This document shows, piece by piece, positions 1-11,132 of a stretch of DNA of 64,000 bases. The notes under the pieces were generated by a model that did no database searches, was not told the DNA's origin, and saw only the letters and a program-made list of their open reading frames with translations. Where the stretch lies: positions 69,534,588 through 69,598,587 of the forward strand of contig OZ038383.1 of the NCBI GenBank assembly GCA_964036045.1, in the 5' to 3' direction. This stretch comes from Eutreptiella sp. 'Long Island Sound 2002'. Lineage: Eukaryota; Euglenozoa; Euglenophyceae; Eutreptiales; Eutreptiaceae. A program made the translations under genes and the position numbers. How positions within the stretch are numbered: the first letter of the stretch is position 1; every line of letters begins with the position of its first letter.

Positions 1-1510
1 TTCATTGGGGGATCGGGCGTTCACTTCCCTTGCTCTGCATTGGTCAAAACGAAAATGAAAGGTATGTGAAACGAATGGAGCACGCAGCGCGCACGTAGGT
101 TTAGTGTATGCGCTGTGCCTAATGTAGGCATTCATAGGCTGTGGCGCCTTCCCTGTGTCCCAATCCGCTCTTCTCTTCTCTTCACAAGTCAGCAAGGCGA
201 GTGCTTGCTGGTGATTGTGTTGCTGTAGCGCTAAATGAGGTTTGCTTAAAACTCTTAGACTTCATTTGCGCTGTGCAGGGAGCCATTCCCTATCCTTCTT
301 CTGCAGGAAACAAGGTAGGAAGGGCATGCATGACACACGATGCATTAATCATTTAGGGTTGATTACAACTCGCCGTAGGGTTGTTTCAATGCTTTCGGTC
401 GTTTTGCATTCATGTTCCCTTCGGCATTCACATGGTGCGTGGTGAGTAAGGTAAGTAAGCCCAGGAGGAGATCACCTCGTGGTTGACTCACGCGATGATT
501 GGTTGTTGTGGTTTAATGGTAGGAGAGAGAGTATTGTCAATCGCCTCCCTTCCCTGCATACACACGATGCAATAAAGGGATGTAGGCCACGCGCAGTGCA
601 CACGGCATAACTCCTGCCTAGGCTACCCAGGCCTCGGCCCTACGTTCTATAAGAGAACAGGATGATTCCTTAGGTTTTGCTTGCTTGCGGCCTGGTTAAG
701 GGACAGTGTATCATTGGTCAGCCTAAGAAGCGTATAATACGTGGAGGCTGGCTAGGTTCCTCAGCCGCTAACCAGGTCTCATCTGCCTTTGCTTTACAGG
801 TGGGAGAGGTCAGGGTGATTGGTGCAGCTGCAGTTTCCTTCGGCGACTTTGGATTTTTCTGCCCACGCTAAAAAGGGGGCGGACTACACCATCAACAAAC
901 TGTACCTCAGCTGTGAGTGGTGAGGACAGTCTGACCTCTTCGTCATACACGCTGTGCACGCAAACAGAGCACTCCTTCCCTCTAAGCCCTGACGGGGAAA
1001 CGTGTGGTGACGTCCCTGCTAGGCCACAGTCCCCCAGTAGCGCTGTGTTCTCTTGCAATTTCACAGGGGAGCCAGTAGGGCTCGTGACTTCTTTGCCATG
1101 AACACCCAGTAGCGTGTGTAGGGGTTGGTGTCAGCAAGCCTGGTAGGGACTGAGTGCGGTTCTGCTCACCCTGCCTTCGAAGGCTGGTGCTGGCATTAGT
1201 GAGTGTAGTGTAGTGGTGTCTCCTGTCTTGCGTGCTTTTCCTCGTGCGCAGGGGAGTGTGTTATTTTTTGGCCCTTAGAAAAATGGGCTTTTGTATGCCC
1301 TTAGCACACTTGGCCACCCCTCCCCTCTAGTAAGTAGGGCTTTTGCCCTCTCCCCCAAAGGTTAGGCGCCAGCACAGAAATTGGGCGCCATAGGTGTGGT
1401 AATAGTACCTGATTAGGACCTTCGGTCCGAGGCCAGCGAAGCCCGGTCTCCGGGAGCCACGCCGGAAAGTGGAGTGACACACATACAGACATACGTAGCA
1501 CACTTAGGGG
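1..1510 (-). repeat. A/B-family 3' non-coding segment, copy 1
   Basis: Read on the minus strand this stretch matches 18556-19850 downstream of element B pol. Shared blocks include the one around the plus-strand word ttaggcgccagcacagaaat near 1360 and the CAC-rich region at 1480-1510. A third, shorter copy lies at 24860-25829 on the minus strand. No protein is supported. It follows the chromodomain in both A and B, so it is part of the element, but whether it is 3' UTR or an old LTR cannot be settled because the left end of A is outside the window. Confidence 0.7.
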
Positions 1511-2025
1511 TATGGTAACCCGGTAAGGAAGGGTAGAACCCCATGGGTCTTGACCAGTCAGGGGTCCTAACTGTGTGCACGCTTGTCCCCAAGGAGGATG
1601 GACACACCCTGCCTCATAACACCTTGCTTGTCATTCCCCCCTGGAGTAGAAAGCCACCGCTCTTCCTTGGCTCCCCAAGGACATTACATCAGGGCAGTTC
1701 CCATGCACCACATGGTCAACAACGCACACACTTGCTGGGTGGCTGCATGCCTGATAAGCGGCCATCTGGCTCACGCTGGTAACCATAGGCATGGGACTGC
1801 AGGGCACAGCCAGGGCAGGAGCGGTACTCCGCAAGCAGCGGATGTGTAGGTGTTCGGAGGGCCGAACCCGATTGAGGGTGGGCGTTAGTACTTTCACCGT
1901 AACTGGAGTTCTACAGGAGTTCTGAGCCTGTCCTGGCACACACTGAGTAGGCCTCGCTATTCAGCACAGGACTGCTCACCGCCCCTGGGAGGTTAGAACA
2001 CAGTTAAGAGATAGGCACAAGGAGA
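1511..2025 (-). other. 3' non-coding stretch of element A without counterpart in B
   Basis: About 500 bases between the end of the chromodomain frame and the conserved 3' segment. In element B these two parts are directly adjacent, so this stretch is either an insertion in A or a deletion in B. Only short overlapping ORFs are present and none resembles a known protein. Confidence 0.5.
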
Positions 2026-2841
2026 TTATTTTTTCTTTTTCCGCTGGGACAGAGTCTCAGCACCGGTTAGTGGCTGTCCCTCGTTGTTCTCAGCGAGGTA
2101 GAAGCGAAAGATGGGGTTGATACTCTCATCTGGCTGTATAAAGGCGGACATGGGTTACCGGGTCGCCTCAGATAGCCCTTAGCCGTCCCACAGGGTAAGG
2201 AATTTCCAGCCCTGTTTATACTCGTGTCGTGCAATACCTGCAACCACGTAGTAGCCATCGACTGCCATCTCATCAGCAGTCATCTCTTCGAGTTCGTCTG
2301 CCTTCTCAGGGTTGGCAGCGGTCTCTAGGTCGATGCGCTCGACCTCTCTATCAGACAGACGCCACTCGTCCCAGGACAGTACGTCAGGCGAGTGGCAATG
2401 TCTCAGCTTCTTAGGTGCACACAGCAACTCTCCACCTAGGCGGGGGCTGCACCTCACATGGATCCTGGGTCCATCTATTTGTCTATTGCGATCAAGCCCA
2501 AAGTAGAGGTCCCGCAGACAGTTGCGGGGCCAAGTGGGCAATCGCGAATGGTGTACCAGCACAAGGTCCCCTACCTTGAAGGGGGCAGGACGTCTAGTGT
2601 GGTTACGCCTAGTCAACTCACGTTCTCGAACGTGTTTCAGGTTAGCTCTAGCCAGGTTGCCCAATTCCTGCCTATGCTCCAGCCAATCCCCTACGGGGCT
2701 CTTGTAGTCCTCAAAAAAAAGGGGTTTTAAAGAACCACGCAGGACGGTCCCCAGTGGAACAGTTCGTGGGGGGTATAGCCAGTTGAACAACTCTCCTGAG
2801 AGTTCATGATTAGGACAGCCCAGGGTAACAGACGTATTCAA
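2026..2841 (-). pseudogene. Integrase C-terminus and chromodomain of element A
   Basis: The reading frame resembles the end of the element B polyprotein. It contains the integrase C-terminal stretch VLVHHSRLPTWPR, then an acidic linker, then YYVVAGIARHEYKQGWKFLT, which is the first half of a chromodomain. Two in-frame stops interrupt the second half (after LWDG, and within the EATR-PMSAF stretch that corresponds to EATWEPFSAF in B). The frame ends in a lysine run and a TAA at 2026-2028. In the family this domain binds modified histone tails and targets integration. The copy is not functional. Confidence 0.75.
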
Positions 2842-3445
2842 TCTTTGGTACGCTCCCGTTTCATCAGATTTTTGAGGTTCCCCTGCTACACACGGTTCTG
2901 TCTCTCGCCCAGAGGGTTAGACGTGTGAGTTTAGGGCACACCCGTGGTCACATGGACGTTCAGGGCGTCCAATACTCGGCTGTGATCTTTTTGTTGCAGG
3001 GGAACGCACGGGTGAACCGGGTTAGGCCACAGGTGACAACCAAACAGCTGTCATAACCACCAAACTTAGGCAGACCGTGGATGAAATCCACGTACAACAG
3101 AGAATTAGCACAGGAGGGGATAGGCAGACTCGAGACCAGTCCCCGGTCACGTGAGTCGCTCTATTTGCTGGTGTGACAACCACAGGAGTCCACTATGGAC
3201 TGCATACGAGCACGTAGCTCAGCACAGATTAGTGGGGAGTGGAAGCGCTCCCTGAAGAAGTCAACAGACCTGTTGCACCCTGTCTGCCCAGAGCTGAGAT
3301 GGGCCCACTGTAGGCAACCATCAAGTCGTGCCTCTGGCACGACTATACGATCCTCATAGTAGAGATATTGGTTATTTTTATACCAAAGGTCGCCGTCTAT
3401 CAGGCGTGCCTCTAGGCCATCACTGAGGGAGTTGAGTACGCATTT
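2842..3445 (-). pseudogene. Integrase N-terminus of element A, core deleted
   Basis: Minus-strand translation gives a degenerate HHCC zinc-binding region (HLSSGQTG and a CGC remnant) and then a segment ending near LLYVDF, matching the first catalytic Asp region of B (VLYVDY). After the stretch resembling TRFTRAFPC the similarity to B breaks off. The part holding the second Asp and the Glu is missing or unrecognisable before the C-terminal domain resumes. This integrase cannot be active. Confidence 0.65.
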
Positions 3446-5602
3446 TTACTCAGCATGGTAGTCTCTCAGACTCCAGCCCCCCAGTACACCTGCAGTGCGC
3501 ATGGATAAGTCCAGCTGGACGTCCATGCGTTGAAACGCCTCTTTGGCCAACGCTTCCGAGCTCTCACCTAGGAGGGCGTTGAAGTTGTTACGAGATATAT
3601 AGTCAGCCATCTCGTTCTTTATACCCTGGATATGGTGGACAGTCAGCCTGAACTGACTGAGGTAGGTCCACCATCGTTTTAGTTTCGCTTTTTTAAGAAA
3701 GAGACCCTTCTGAAACATTTTCACTGGCTCTTGGTCACAAAGCCAGACGATAGGGTTGGTACCAAGTAGACGGGACTGAGAAGAAAGCACGAGCATCCCA
3801 GCCAGGAGTTCCTGGTCGTAGATACTGTAGTTGGATCGTGCTTGATTCCACATCCAGTTCCAGTCACCAAGAGGTACCAGAGGTCATTCATTGGCAGAGT
3901 AGTTATGCTTCAGGGTTCCATCGCTGTTCAGACCTGAAGTTTGAAACTCGCAGTGAGACCACTCAGCGGGGTCAAGCTCCTGCCACTGGTATACGGTACC
4001 CTCCCCCCCTACATCACAGGCATCTGTGACAAGTATTATCTCGCCTTTAGGGCGGGGAACCCCCAGGCAGTTGGTAGAGAAAATTTTGTTCTTCAACTTC
4101 TAAAAACAGGCCTCTTCCTTGTTGGTCCGTCGCCAAGGATTGGTCTTTTTTATAAGGTCAGTCAGGGGGGCTGATGAATAGGTAAAATTGTAGATATGGC
4201 GCTGGTAAAAATTGCAGGCGCCAATGAAACTCTGTCCGTCGTGCAGACCCTTCTTAGGGTCGTCATGTATCTGCATGTCTTGCGGGGATGGCATCTTAGA
4301 TGCGGCTTGTTTCCATTACCCGTACCCAACATCAAAACCTAGATATTCCATCTCCTCACGCATGACCTCACATTTCTCGAGTTTGATGCGGAGATGGTTT
4401 TCCTGACAGACAGTGGAAAACTCTTGTAGGAGGAGGATATGATCCTCCTGGGTATTAGTACCCAGGCTCACGTCATCGATGTGTGCCTCCATCTCAGCCC
4501 CGCAGAAAACCAGTTCCTGTACAACGGGTCTGCGTCTCAGGATACATAGGATTTTATTCATCAGCTCCTGAAAGAGTGCAGGGACATTCGCGACACCAAA
4601 GGGCATGACCTTCCAGCGGAAGACACGGCCAATAGGGGTTACAAAGGCTAGCAGTTCCTAGGCTGCTTGGGTTAGGTCTACCTGCCAGAAGCCACTGCGC
4701 TTGTCCATCTTAGCCTTGAATCGGCACTTAGCGATTCTCTCCAGGGTGGTCTCCATGTTGGGGATGCTCCCTGAGTGGTTCTGGGTCTTTTTGTTGACCT
4801 CACCGTAGTCAACGACCAAGCGAATGGCAGCGGAGCCAGGTTTAGCCACTAGGAAACAAGGGCTACAATGGCGGGGGTATACCCCGTGTTTACATTCCTT
4901 GACGAGGCCAGCATCTACACATTCCTGGATCTGGCGTTCAATCTCGTCGATCTGGTCTTGCGCAGCGGGGTATGGACGCCGTCTTACCACAGACCCTTCA
5001 AACTCTGGTTTGAGTTTGAGGTCCGTCTGGACCACCTTTTTGCAAGACATGGGTACGGGCAACGCTTCAAGAACCTCCTGGTATTTCTGGATGAGCTTAC
5101 TGAGACGGGGGTCTAGGTTCATGCTCTCCAATTTTTCAACAAAATCCTCCTCAGCATGGAGGTTGCTCTTCCCTTTTTCCTGTTTCTTCATGCGCCCCAT
5201 GGTTTCAGGGGGTAGTTCATCCTCCCAGTCCTCACCACCCTGCTGGGCATAGTGAAGGGAGTATACCAGAGGTACCTCAGGATCGGGAAGAGTCATCTCT
5301 TCATCATCCTCCTCGGACCATATAGATGTTTTCCAGGTCCTCTTGACGAGGTCCAGGCGGGTCCGTCGCTCGATACCCTCAGCCTTAGCCCAAAGAACCT
5401 GTTGGAGAACCTGTACATCGGACCAGGAGACGAGCATATTGTTAGGTGAGGGTTTAGTGCCAGGTGCCTGACCAGTAGGGCCATATGTGGCCTGCATGGA
5501 AAAAACAGCGTGGTCATGGGACTCGCCGTGAGTGGACTCACCAAGGTCCACCTCATCCATAAGCAGCTGCGCAAGGAAAGCGCTGTGCTTCAGGGTCACC
5601 AT
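3446..5602 (-). pseudogene. Reverse transcriptase and RNase H of element A
   Basis: All parts lie in one minus-strand frame but are cut by in-frame stops near 4657, 4315, 4099 and 3883. RT motifs in order: RRRPYPAAQDQIDEIERQIQ, HCSPCFLVAKPGSAAIRLVV, KMDKRSGFWQVDLT, MPFGVANVPALFQELM and the catalytic box HIDD at 4472-4483. RNase H follows, with VTDACDVGGEG, YDQELLAG, LCDQEP and ADYISR. The usual Ty3/gypsy box is YxDD; His in the first place is shared with element B. At 4655-4657 a TAG stands where B has CAG, so decay by C-to-T change is likely. Confidence 0.85.
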
Positions 5603-6711
5603 CTCCGGGTCCCCGGGGGTATATCACTAGCAATATCACTGAGGCGGTCATCAGCATCGGCCAAGGGCGTAAAGACTGCTGGCGTCTCCTGCCATCGGAG
5701 CACTCACCACTTGTAGTAGTGACCGAAGAGTAGTCGGATCTTTCCCTGAGATCTAGGAGGGTAAGGCCTCTGTTTTCGGCCATCAACTCCTTGAGTACCA
5801 CCTGGTCGAGGTCACTCACAGGTACAACGTTTAGAGAGCCATCTACGATGGACAGGAAACTGCCCCATTCAGGGGCGGGCATGGTCTCTTGAGAGTCCTC
5901 AAGGAAGTAGATTGGACCATTGGGGAGTTCAGTTCTTCCCTCTGTCATACGGTCCAATAGTCGTCTCCAATAGGCGTGTTCGCCTGTGGTGCCCCAGTTG
6001 GGGGTGCACAGGAGTGCACAGGACCAATCTCGCTCCTTCAAGGGCGATTGTCGTAAACTTCTTAGCAAGTTGAGAGAATGGGGAATTAGCATAGCACAAC
6101 CCCATTGATTTCCAATAGAAGCGATAGGCGTTATTAAGATGCCGTGAGCAATAGAGCTGCATCATGTGCTGTTCTTCACTCGCGAACAGTTCGACCTGTA
6201 CTTCATTCACGTCTACTTGCAGGGCTGCCAGTCCATTTTCCAAGACAGGCCGCACCAACTGATAGTTTTCAGTTCGATAAGACCGGTTCACATAGCGCAG
6301 ACCGAATCCTTTTCGTCCTGACAGCTCCAGAGGGACAGATAAAAGGCCACTGCCAAAGTCGCAGTGAAGGGCATAGGGACGTTGCAAAGACAACGGTTTT
6401 ACCCGGGCGTTACGGCACAGAAAATCTGTGCCAATGACAATATCAAAGGCGTCGGTGTCCAGCACTTTGCAGTGCTGAATTACGTGTTCGACGCGCAGAC
6501 ACACGGTCACATCGACTCCCCCCAGCGAATGGATGGTCCGCCCAGCCCCAACCCTTATGGCCACAGTGTTCGGTTTCCTGATCTACGCCTGTTTCAGCAG
6601 TCTGCGGGCCACAATTGAAAGCGTAGCGCCTGTGTCGAAGACAGCCTTGTAGACCTGGTCACCAATTTTCACGGTGATCCCGAAAACCACATCCCTATCT
6701 TCGGAGCCGCC
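5553..6711 (-). pseudogene. Protease and PR-RT linker domain of element A
   Basis: The aspartic protease signature DTGA is read at 6625-6636 (minus). A stop follows shortly after it (LLKQA then TAG), then the frame resumes as far as 5929 and shifts for 5553-6092. Downstream of the protease sits the linker domain also seen in B: VELFASEEQHMMQLY, then YRFYWKSMGLCYANSPFSQL, then a hydrophobic strand and a P-rich turn. This arrangement is unusual for Ty3/gypsy elements, in which protease normally runs almost directly into RT. The frame begins right after the Gag stop codon at 6712-6717. Confidence 0.75.
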
Positions 6712-6714
6712 TCC

Positions 6715-7083
6715 CTATCCCTCTTCAGGGAAATTGACCTCAACCCCAGCGGCCTGCAGGCACTTAGAGTGCCAATTTAGGCGGCGCTTCTTGGCATTCT
6801 CGCTACTCTCGTCGGCGCCACCAGCGCTGGGGTTGGAGGGGGCTGGCCGTTTCTCACCCGACGGGTCACCCTTAAGTGTGGGGTTGGTTGCTCCTCTTCC
6901 ACCAGTGGGGGGGGCTGAGGACCTTCGTCCCCCAGGGTTACCCTTCGCCCTAAAACCTCCAGGGTTAGGCCCCCCCCCTTCGGCTCCTCCGCCCTTACCG
7001 GCCGTCCTACGCCGTTCCTCCTCCGCTTTCTTATGTTTTTCGGATTCGCGGCGTTTGATGGTGCATTCATCTTCATAACACAT
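6715..7083 (-). pseudogene. Gag C-terminus of element A (nucleocapsid tail)
   Basis: The first residues, CYEDECTIKRRESEK, match the second half of the zinc knuckle and following residues in element B (HYEDECYHKQRLSAK). A basic, Gly/Pro/Asn-rich tail follows and the frame ends with AAGVEVNFPEEG, aligned with KGFEVTCPAEF in B. The stop is TAG, in the same frame as the protease downstream, just as in B where it is TGA. Everything N-terminal of the knuckle is gone. Confidence 0.75.
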
Positions 7084-9106
7084 AGGTATTTAATTTCCGA
7101 TTTGTCTGTAAATTCAGAAATGCACTTTTTTCGGTTTAAAATCATCAGTCCTGAGGTGACTTTCGAGAAAATTGAAAAAATAATCGTCAATTTCTTATTG
7201 CCTAAATCACTGTGGTTTGAGTTCCATTGCCAGAGCCGGACTGTACCCGCATGCAACTGCCGCGGCACCGATCGCCGCAAAATGAAAGTCAAAGAAATGC
7301 CATTTTCGCAAAATCTGCCACTGGGAGAGTGGCAATGAACTGCTAAATAGTATTAATCGTAGCGCATCTACAATTCTGACTATCCACATTTCCCCAGATC
7401 CAACCTCCGAGTGGATTTTTGACGGAAATCAAACGGCCTTCGGCCTGTGGAACCTCGAGCGTCAAACGGGATGTCAAACAAAATTGTGAAAGCCAAATCG
7501 GCAAACTAGCTCATATATGTTCCAATTTACTCTCCAATGTACCCGGCTAAACCCATTAGTCTGCCCAAAGGCTGGGTACCTTTGCTCACATTGTAGGTAG
7601 GTACGTATGGGCACCAAGATGGGCACACGATAGTTGCTTCAACGATAGCACACCCAAATTTCAAACAAGATGTCGAAGAATCTTTTGAAATGAAAATACG
7701 TAAACTAATAGGTATGTTCCAATGTAACCCGGAAAACTCATTTTACATTTTACTATCTATTGTTATTCACTCTTTTTGGCCAGGGGGCCTTCGGACCCCT
7801 TGCACCCAACCGATGTCTACAACATCTTTAGGCTAGGATGTTGTCCGCAATATGACACCAACAATGTGAAGGGGAGACAGCTTTCCTTTTCAACGTTTGT
7901 GCTCCCAACCTACGTGGCAAGAGGAGGTCACAGGTGCCAACATTGATGTTTTGCAAGTCATTTTGGTGCAAAGGAAAGGTAGTGGGTTCAATGCTTCAGC
8001 CATGGTGTATGACCATGGGCATAGCAAGCTAGCATGTTAAGCGGGCTGAGCTCTAAGCTGGCATGTTAAGTGCACAAAATGACTAAACTGGGTGAAATAT
8101 ATTAAAATCCGAATGATTTAGATCTCTGGCCTACCACCTCAACGTGGAATAACCCGAAAGTTGAATGAATCTAGTTTCGGACCTTGTTCATGATTTTGGC
8201 ATCCAAACCTGAGCACTGTGCATCAAGATGCCAAAATTGCGGATATGCACCGCCGATCCAGAAATCGCGCTGTTTCGCGCATGATAATTTCACAGGTGCT
8301 CATGTGTATAAATTTTCACACAGCAATGCTTTCAGATCCATTTCTGGTGGCAGAAATAGAAATCGCAAAATCCGCCAGATTGCAGACGATACACGCGCGC
8401 GGGGCCTGTTCGCGATATAGACGGATACTATATCATATATATGTATATATATATATATATACCTGAAAGTGTCCGACATTCGCAGCGTTTCTCGAGGTGG
8501 AAACTCAAGCTTACGCTCTTCGGTAATAAGCCCCTTTTGCGCCTTTTTGGCCTTCTTTTTTGCACAAAGGGCTCACATTAAGCCACCCAGCACCTTGGAG
8601 GAGGTGGCCATGTAGTCCTCATGTAGGACACATTAAGTAAGATGACTTTGTTGCACTTCTTGGCTATAGAATTGACGGAACTAAACCCCACGGAGACTCT
8701 ATATTGGGAACGAAATGGCCATTTTTGGAGCCTTATTCTCGGAGAAGGACGAAGTATGATGCTGGTGTTACTAGTGTTAACCCTATCCGGTAGCACACTA
8801 TGATTCCAATTTAACAATTCCAACACGAAGGTGATTCCGGTGGAAAAAAATGTGTATCCCAAGATGCCCATTTGCATTCGTAACTACTGTGAGGTGGAGC
8901 GAGGGGTGGCGCTCTTGTGATGACGCCCGGTAGTAGGATACTAAACCCAGAGTGGGATATCTTGCCAATATCTCGGGGGAAGCTATCGGGGACTCACGAC
9001 TCCTCGAAGCTGGAAGAACCGAAGTGAATGAGGCGTTGATGAGGATGACAGGGGTGAGGCCTGAGGTAGGTGCACGACTCATACATCTTCCATTAGATTC
9101 GGGCGA
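7084..9106. other. Gene-poor sequence, no feature recognised
   Basis: Only short unrelated ORFs on both strands. An AT dinucleotide run lies at about 8431-8461. Between 7400 and 8600 three stretches have the pattern of a short hairpin around a TTCGG or CTTCGG word (near 7438, 7789 and 8520), but no larger structure was made out. I see no coding signal. Confidence 0.5.
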
Positions 9107-9733
9107 CCTCGCTCTCCTGTCGCCATCCTGTCGCCTCCCTGTCGCCTCCCTGTCGCTGTTTTGGCACTTTTAGCCCCCTGTCGCTCCCCTGTCGCTTGCC
9201 TGTCGCTCTCCTGTCGCTCCCCTGTCGCTCCCCTGTCGCTCCCGTGTCGCTTCCCTGTCGCTTTCCTGCCGCCCCCTTGTCGCTATCCTGTCGCTTCCTG
9301 TCGCTTCCTGTTGTTTCCTGTCGCAATGCTAATTTTTGCCTCCCGCCTTCCTGTCGCTCTCCTGTCGCTCTCCTGTCGTTCCCTCCTGTCGCTCTCCTGT
9401 CGCTATTTCCTGTTGCCTCCCTGTCCCCCTCCTGTTGCTTGCCTGTCGTCTTCCTGCCGCGTCCCTGTCGCCTCTCTGTCGCCACCCTGTCGCCTCCCTG
9501 TCGCCCAATGTGGTAACCTGTCGCTCTCCTGTTGCTTGCCCGTCGCTTGCCTGTCGCTTGCCTGTCGTCTTCCTGCCGCCTCCCTGTCGCCTCCCTGTCG
9601 CCTCCCTGTCACCTCCCTGTCGCCCAACGTGGTAACCTGTCGCTCTCCTGTCGCTAGGCTGTATCTTGCCTGTCGCTTGCCTGTTGCCTCCCTGTCGCCT
9701 CCCTGTCGCCTCCCCGTCGCCTCCCTGTCACCC
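9107..9733 (+). repeat. 11-bp minisatellite, array 1
   Basis: Degenerate tandem copies of an 11-base unit, consensus cctgtcgcctc with a common ctgtcgctctc variant, run for about 0.63 kb. Some copies lose or gain bases and there are two internal breaks with the word aatgtggtaac. The unit contains no stop codon in any frame on either strand, so long artefactual ORFs appear in several frames. The same unit forms a second array at 21805-22264. Confidence 0.9.
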
Positions 9734-9917
9734 AATGTGTTACCCCATCAATGGAAAGCAGTTCCATAGTAACAAAAATGTTCTTTGTTCATGCCGAATT
9801 TTCAGATCTCGCCGTACCAAACCCCCCAAAAGGCGTGCAAAGCAATGTTGTGTTTGTGTGTTCTCAATCTGCCCCGTCATTTGCTTCAGCGTGTCGCTGC
9901 AGGTTGAAGATTAGTGG

Positions 9918-10015
9918 GGTGCTGAGTTGTGCTGTGCTGTGCCGTGCGGTGCTGAAATTGTGCTGTGCTGTGCTGTACGGTGCTGAATGGTGCTGCGCTC
10001 TGCTGTGCGGGCGTT

Positions 10016-10048
<33 letters not shown>
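9918..10048 (+). repeat. GTGCTG-type minisatellite followed by a CA run
   Basis: From 9918 to about 10010 the sequence repeats gtgctgtgct-like words of 5 and 10 bases. From 10018 to 10048 it is an uninterrupted CA dinucleotide run of about 15 units. Low-complexity sequence; the ORFs over it are artefacts. Confidence 0.85.
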
Positions 10049-10049
<1 letters not shown>

Positions 10050-10234
10050 GTACCTTTTCTTTCTTGTTTCTTCTTCTTGTGGCCTTGTCTGAGATAACAG
10101 AGAGCATGTTCATGACAGAAACTATAAACAGAAAATGTGAAAAGAAGAGGACAGAAAACCGGATCGGAAACAATTTTTGGATTAACTCAATGAAATGCTT
10201 GCATAAATAAAGGTTCTTGCTGTCGGGACGAGTT

Positions 10235-10239
10235 CTTGC
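10235..10239. repeat. Target-site duplication of element B, left copy
   Basis: CTTGC directly before the first LTR is repeated at 21525-21529 directly after the second LTR. Five bases is the usual size for Ty3/gypsy integrases. The preceding T is also shared, so a 6-bp reading is possible if the LTR ends one base earlier. Confidence 0.8.
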
Positions 10240-11032
10240 AGTAAGAAAAAGTGCTTTTCCAATGCCTTGAGGCATACTCTAGTTGTATTAGAGATGCATT
10301 CAGTACTCTAGCATTTCTATCTTAGTATTGGCCCAACCAAAAGTGGTGATAACACATTTTGACCTATGGAACCAAACACTAAATCAGGATATGGAGTGGA
10401 CCCCTTAATCCCCTATCAATGTGAGGCTATTCATCTTTTCCAGAGTTGACTGAGAACTGACATATCCAGGGCAGAGCCTATGAATCTATCTATGTTTTCT
10501 CATGAATTCTTAGCTATCCTAGTGGTATGCACCCTGGGGGGCTGGGGCACCTCTTTTTGAGAGGTCCTGGGTTCAATTCCCGGTCAGCCTAGCTAAGTAG
10601 GAAGATCCCATGTGACATGGCAGTAACCTCATCGCCACATGCCCCGCCACCTCAGCACATATGGGACCCAAAACAAAGAGTGCACATCTCCTGAGATGGC
10701 ACTATGGAGATTGAGTAACTATAGGGCAGTTTTCCAACTCTTTTTCCAAAACATTTCAGCTATCTTTCAGAATATGCAATCCGATGTGCCCTGAGTTGCA
10801 GTTTCTGTGAATATTCTTACATCTTTCACTATTTACACTGCAGCCTTTCATGCTTTGATCCTGATTCTCTTCTACTTGCTTATCTCTGGCTTGGGTTATC
10901 CTGGATTGGTTGTATCTCAGCAAATAAAACACTTTCCTCATCAAAAACAAGCAGCAGTAAACCCTACACCAGCAGCAAGCAGCAGGAGAGGCACAACAAA
11001 CACACAGTGTTGAAATCACTATAAACCCTTCT
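10240..11032 (+). repeat. 5' LTR of element B
   Basis: About 0.79 kb, a direct repeat of 20734-21524. It starts AGTAAG and ends CCTTCT, so the tips are AG...CT and not the standard TG...CA; the terminal six bases still form an imperfect inverted repeat. The last T may belong to the PBS. A polyadenylation-like aataaa occurs at 10922-10927 in the 3' third. It carries a tRNA-like module (10510-10596). Confidence 0.9.
10510..10596 (+). promoter_or_regulatory. tRNA-like module with A and B boxes inside the 5' LTR
   Basis: TATCCTAGTGG at 10515-10525 fits the pol III A box TRGYNNARNGG with one mismatch. GGTTCAATTCC at 10570-10580 fits the B box GGTTCRANNCC, and flanking bases form a 5-bp T-arm stem. 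An ACCTC/GAGGT hairpin lies between them. The acceptor stem of a true tRNA is absent; a 7-bp TTAGCTA/TAGCTAA pairing encloses the module but is offset. The module is kept in the 3' LTR and in the LTR fragment near 22.85 kb. It is probably a tRNA-derived promoter relic, not a tRNA gene. Confidence 0.45.
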
Positions 11033-11043
11033 GGTAGCAGAGG
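11032..11043 (+). other. Primer-binding site of element B
   Basis: TGGTAGCAGAGG lies at the LTR/internal junction. It is complementary to the 12 bases at the 3' end of the initiator-Met tRNA form that ends CCTCTGCT-ACCA, the usual primer for plant-type LTR elements. The same 12 bases stand at 44795-44806 in the unrelated element C, which supports both calls. Confidence 0.8.
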
Positions 11044-11132
11044 CAGACTGTCTCTGCGTACCGGCAGCAACCCCGTGCCGTACATCCAGTGCGCCGAGAT
11101 CAGTCACATAAAAGCAAGAAGGGTGAACGAAT

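Larger units (their letters stand above)
1..7083 (-). mobile_element. Element A: decayed, 5'-truncated Ty3/gypsy retrotransposon with chromodomain
   Basis: Reading on the minus strand, the order is Gag C-terminus, protease, linker domain, RT, RNase H, integrase remnant, chromodomain and a long 3' non-coding segment. This is Ty3/gypsy order, and the chromodomain places it with chromoviruses. The protein is clearly related to element B at 11-18.6 kb. No Gag N-terminus or 5' LTR is found; homology to B stops inside the Gag zinc knuckle at about 7083. The 3' end lies beyond base 1. Several in-frame stops, frame changes and a deletion in the integrase core show the copy is dead. Confidence 0.85.

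Noticed and set aside
1-1510. 3' LTR of element A
   Set aside because: The homologous segment in element B is internal, between pol and a quite different LTR. Without sequence left of base 1 an LTR call cannot be supported.
9093-9769. ORFs of 100-200 codons on both strands
   Set aside because: Products of the 11-bp minisatellite, whose unit has no stop in any frame.
10510-10596. Functional tRNA gene in the LTR
   Set aside because: The A and B boxes fit but the acceptor stem does not pair next to the T-arm and no proper anticodon arm forms.
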